The position numbers and the translations under genes are program-made. Shown piece by piece: positions 5,768-7,648 of a DNA stretch of 7,648 nt. Below the pieces are notes generated by a model that had not been told where the DNA came from, made no database searches, and was given only the letters and a program-made list of their open reading frames with translations. This DNA comes from CAYJBH01 sp964371365 (lineage in GTDB: Bacteria; Bacillota; Clostridia; Oscillospirales; Ruminococcaceae), in NCBI GenBank assembly GCA_964371365.1, contig CAYJMO010000088.1, positions 1 to 7,648 of the forward strand. Direction: 5' to 3'. The number at the start of each line of letters is the position of its first letter. Positions within the stretch are counted from its first letter, which is position 1.

Positions 5768-6988
5768 ATGAGCTATGATTACAACAGCTACAACTATGCG
5801 GAGGTGCACAAACCAAAGAAAAAGCGTTACGGTGGGCTGATAACCGCCCTTTTGTTATTGGCACTCATCATTCTTGCTTTTTTGGTGGCAACCTCGGCAT
5901 ATCTTATTTTAGATGCTACCGGTCGTCTGCCGGATGAAATGCGTTTTGAAAACGTATTTACCCAACCTACGACTTCGGCAGTGGTCGAGCCGGCACAGAA
6001 TATACCGCTGGAGGAGGAGATATCTCTCAACTTTGAGGCGGTGACGGAGGGGCAACTCACCACCGAATCACTGTATGATCTGGTCGCTCCTCAGACGGTG
6101 GGCATTCGCACCTATAGTGGCGACACACCGATCACCAGCGGCAGTGGCATAGTACTCAGCGAAGAAGGACATATCGTCACCAACGATCATGTGGTCAGCG
6201 GCGGCAATTCTTTTATGGTCACCATGAGCGACGGTGAGGTCTATTCCGCGAGTTTTGTGGGCGGCGATGCCTCGAGCGATCTTGCGGTTTTAAAGCTGAA
6301 CGAGGTACCACAGGGGCTTTCAGCCGCCTCCTTTGCGCAGAATGATGAGCTCAGCACCGGTGAAAAGGTGGTGGTTATCGGCTCACCCGGTGGACTGTCC
6401 GCCTCCATTACCGAGGGGATAATCTCGGGTCCGACCCGACCCAAACACTACATTTCCGGCAACCAGAGCGACGAGGTGTTCTCGTTAATTCAGACGACAG
6501 CGGCAATCAATCCCGGCAACTCGGGCGGCGCGTTGGTCAATGCACAGGGTCAGGTGGTCGGTATTGTATCCTCCAAGATTGCAAACGTCAACTATGAGGG
6601 GATAGGATTTGCCATTCCGACCTTTGAGGCACTTCCCATCATCGAGCAACTCCTCCTGTCCGGCTCCGTTCCGGGTAAGGCAAAGCTTGGCATCGAGGTG
6701 ATACCGGTCAATGCACTGGACATAGAGATTCTCGGTTATGAAAATGTCGGCGGACTATTACTTATCAACGTGGAGTTGTACAGCGATCTTATTAACTACG
6801 GTGTCACCCCGAACGACATAATAATAAGGGCTGATGGCATAGATTTGATAGAGAATAATCATCTCACCGACCTGATTGCAACAAAGGAGGTAGGGGATAC
6901 CATCGACCTTGAGATATGGAAAGCATCCACCGGCAAGGTAATGCAGATAACGGCGGTGCTCGTAGACTCCAACTCGATGGCAGGGTAA
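5768..6988 (+). CDS. Membrane-anchored HtrA/DegP-type serine protease with PDZ domain
   Basis: The ATG at 5768 is chosen because AAAGGGG (5753-5759) lies 8 bases upstream. The frame extends back to a TTG at 5693, but those 25 codons have no ribosome binding site. The 406-residue protein has a short Lys-rich cytoplasmic N-terminus (KPKKKR, 15-20), one membrane helix (about 24-48), a linker (about 50-95), a trypsin-like domain (about 100-295) and one PDZ domain (about 300-400). The catalytic triad is intact: H141 (TNDHVV), D171 (SSDLAVLK) and S252 in GNSGGAL. The protease should sit outside the membrane and degrade or process misfolded envelope proteins, as known for HtrA in Gram-positives. Bacillus htrA genes are controlled by CssRS; no such site is seen here. 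A hairpin terminator follows about 90 bases after the stop. Confidence 0.93.
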   Translation: MSYDYNSYNYAEVHKPKKKRYGGLITALLLLALIILAFLVATSAYLILDATGRLPDEMRFENVFTQPTTSAVVEPAQNIPLEEEISLNFEAVTEGQLTTESLYDLVAPQTVGIRTYSGDTPITSGSGIVLSEEGHIVTNDHVVSGGNSFMVTMSDGEVYSASFVGGDASSDLAVLKLNEVPQGLSAASFAQNDELSTGEKVVVIGSPGGLSASITEGIISGPTRPKHYISGNQSDEVFSLIQTTAAINPGNSGGALVNAQGQVVGIVSSKIANVNYEGIGFAIPTFEALPIIEQLLLSGSVPGKAKLGIEVIPVNALDIEILGYENVGGLLLINVELYSDLINYGVTPNDIIIRADGIDLIENNHLTDLIATKEVGDTIDLEIWKASTGKVMQITAVLVDSNSMAG

Positions 6989-7077
6989 CGTATCGTCCCA
7001 CCGTCTGCGCAACTGGGCATCGTTCCCTACAAGGGTGTTGAATTCACGACATATATTCGAAACAAACTGACAGCATA

Positions 7078-7104
7078 AAAGGGAGGGCTTCACGCCCTCC
7101 CTTT
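7078..7104 (+). terminator. Hairpin terminator after the HtrA protease gene
   Basis: AAAGGGAGGGC (7078-7088), loop TTCAC, GCCCTCCCTTT (7094-7104): an 11-bp perfect stem. The following T-tract is short (TTTA), so termination efficiency is uncertain. The A-run before the stem means the opposite strand would also read a hairpin then TTTT, so it could work in both directions. Confidence 0.7.
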
Positions 7105-7264
7105 AGACTGTCAAAAACCTTTTTCATAAAACACACTTCGTCATATTGCACAATTATCATTATTTCGATTTTGTGGCGAGTGTTGTAGGCACTGCGGTTT
7201 TTTGTTTGTATTTGTTATGATTATGCTTTGTGTTCATGTTTCTTTCTGCTCAGCGACAGTGCGC

Positions 7265-7301
7265 GTTTCTTTACTTTTTGACACCAAAAAGTAACAAAAA
7301 C
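7265..7301. repeat. Perfect 10-bp hairpin inside the terminal element
   Basis: TTACTTTTTG (7271-7280) and CAAAAAGTAA (7285-7294) are perfect inverted repeats around a 4-base ACAC loop. Flanking GTTT (7265-7268) and AAAC (7298-7301) can extend the stem across a small imperfection. The form is typical of dispersed intergenic repeats in clostridial genomes. Confidence 0.7.
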
Positions 7302-7313
7302 TATCGTGGGCGT

Positions 7314-7334
7314 TCGAACTCTTAAAGAGTTCGA
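7314..7334. repeat. Perfect 10-bp palindrome TCGAACTCTT-A-AAGAGTTCGA
   Basis: Ten-base arms (7314-7323 and 7325-7334) are separated by a single base. A one-base loop cannot form as RNA, so the outer seven or eight pairs would form with a slightly larger loop. As DNA it could cruciform or bind a dimeric protein. It is the GC-richest part of the otherwise AT-rich element. Confidence 0.7.
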
Positions 7335-7374
7335 GGTCCCGAACCCTAGCGTGTTCTCGGATTTCCGCACTTAG

Positions 7375-7468
7375 AACGCTCTTGCAAACAAAATTTAACT
7401 CATAATTATATAAAACCTCATAACGGCTTTATATAATTATTCAGACACAAATTTTGTTTGAGCGCGTT
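7375..7468. repeat. Long nested hairpin with two perfect 12-bp stems
   Basis: The outer stem CAAACAAAATTT (7385-7396) pairs with AAATTTTGTTTG (7449-7460). The inner stem TAATTATATAAA (7403-7414) pairs with TTTATATAATTA (7428-7439). They are separated by an internal loop of 6 and 9 bases, and the apical loop is 13 bases. Outside, AACGC (7375-7379) can pair with GCGTT (7464-7468) across a small bulge. The pairs run over about 94 bases. Confidence 0.75.
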
Positions 7469-7563
7469 TGCTAAAGCTGTGTTTGTGGTTGTTTTTTGTT
7501 AGTGTTCTGTTCATACGAAGTTTTTGTGAAAATTTTTCAGAGTATACCTTTTTTGACAGCATG

Positions 7564-7587
7564 AATGCTAAATATAGATATAGCATT
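7564..7587. repeat. Short inverted repeat AATGCTA-N10-TAGCATT
   Basis: A perfect 7-bp inverted repeat (7564-7570 and 7581-7587) lies just past the right end of the terminal element and upstream of the promoter at 7609. It could be an operator or a chance feature of AT-rich DNA. Confidence 0.35.
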
Positions 7588-7630
7588 AAAATTTGTGAAA
7601 TAAATGTGTTGACAAATTACCACAAATTTT
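7588..7630. promoter_or_regulatory. Perfect 10-bp inverted repeat flanking a -35 box
   Basis: AAAATTTGTG (7588-7597) and CACAAATTTT (7621-7630) are exact inverted repeats with a 23-base spacer that contains the -35 hexamer at 7609. The right arm lies in the promoter spacer. This is a plausible site for a looping or cooperatively bound regulator. Confidence 0.4.
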
Positions 7631-7638
7631 GGTATCAT
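7609..7638 (+). promoter_or_regulatory. Sigma-A-like promoter for a gene beyond the window
   Basis: A consensus TTGACA (7609-7614) is followed after 18 bases by TATCAT (7633-7638), five of six matches to TATAAT. Transcription would begin near 7645 and run out of the window. The controlled gene cannot be seen. Confidence 0.6.
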
Positions 7639-7648
7639 AATAGAGTAT

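Larger units (their letters stand above)
7108..7559. mobile_element. MITE-like or REP-like noncoding element with imperfect terminal inverted repeats
   Basis: CTGTCAAAAA (7108-7117) and its exact reverse complement TTTTTGACAG (7550-7559) bound an AT-rich stretch with no credible gene. Similarity continues inward on both sides: the left arm reads TTTTTCATAAAACACACTTCGT (ending 7141), and the right arm, reverse complemented, reads TTTTCACAAAAACTTCGT. The right arm carries about 11 extra bases. The interior holds three hairpins, at 7271-7294, 7314-7334 and 7375-7468. No transposase, recombinase or open frame longer than about 30 codons is present. No clear target-site duplication is seen at the ends. 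A non-autonomous transposon-derived repeat is the simplest reading. A structured noncoding RNA locus is the main alternative. Confidence 0.45.

Noticed and set aside
7236..7325. Short + strand open frame of 29 codons inside the terminal element
   Set aside because: It has no ribosome binding site, crosses both small hairpins, and its composition follows the repeat arms. It is better explained as a by-product of the repeat.
7314..7360. tRNA-like GAGTTCGAGGTCCC segment
   Set aside because: It resembles a T-arm, but no acceptor stem, D-arm or anticodon arm with the right spacing is found on either strand. The resemblance comes from the palindrome.
7078..7468. CRISPR array or att site
   Set aside because: The repeats are inverted and each is different. 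There are no regularly spaced direct repeats, no cas or integrase gene, and no direct-repeat ends.

Overview
The window looks like chromosomal DNA of a low-to-mid GC Gram-positive anaerobe, most likely a member of the Clostridia (Oscillospirales/Ruminococcaceae-like). This is an inference. It rests on strong AGGAGG-like ribosome binding sites, sigma-A type promoters, a clostridial-style HD-GYP protein, a UPF0371/DUF1846 protein, a membrane-anchored HtrA protease and AT-rich intergenic DNA around moderately GC-rich genes.

Layout. Positions 1-108 hold the C-terminal end of a + strand gene with a Pro/Thr/Asp/Ala/Val pentapeptide repeat. Converging on it is a minus-strand block that reads from 4015 down to 135: an HD-GYP cyclic-di-GMP phosphodiesterase, a GT-B (family 4) glycosyltransferase, a GT-A (family 2, dolichyl-phosphate-mannose-synthase-like) glycosyltransferase, a DUF2304 membrane protein, and an unrecognised two-TM protein with a charged cytoplasmic tail. 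The last three overlap by ATGA stop/start junctions. The second glycosyltransferase is separated from the first by a 118-base gap containing an inverted repeat. The block looks like a surface glycan or glycolipid operon headed by a second-messenger enzyme.

An AT-rich spacer (4016-4200) carries two divergent sigma-A-like promoters. One has a TTGTAAA-N5-TTTACAA operator-like palindrome over its -35 box. It drives the DUF1846 gene on the + strand. That is followed by a membrane-anchored trypsin-like serine protease (HtrA/DegP type: N-terminal TM, His/Asp/Ser triad, one C-terminal PDZ domain), which ends at a strong GC-rich hairpin.

The last 660 bases (6989-7648) contain no credible gene but are rich in structure. 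A roughly 450-base AT-rich segment (about 7108-7559) is bounded by imperfect inverted repeats that begin CTGTCAAAAA. It contains three internal hairpins, one of them a long nested structure with two perfect 12-bp stems. It looks like a MITE-like or REP-like dispersed element, or a structured RNA. Just beyond it is a good promoter, flanked by a perfect 10-bp inverted repeat, for a gene outside the window. This final stretch is the most promising place for something undescribed. No phage, CRISPR, tRNA, rRNA or transposase gene was seen.
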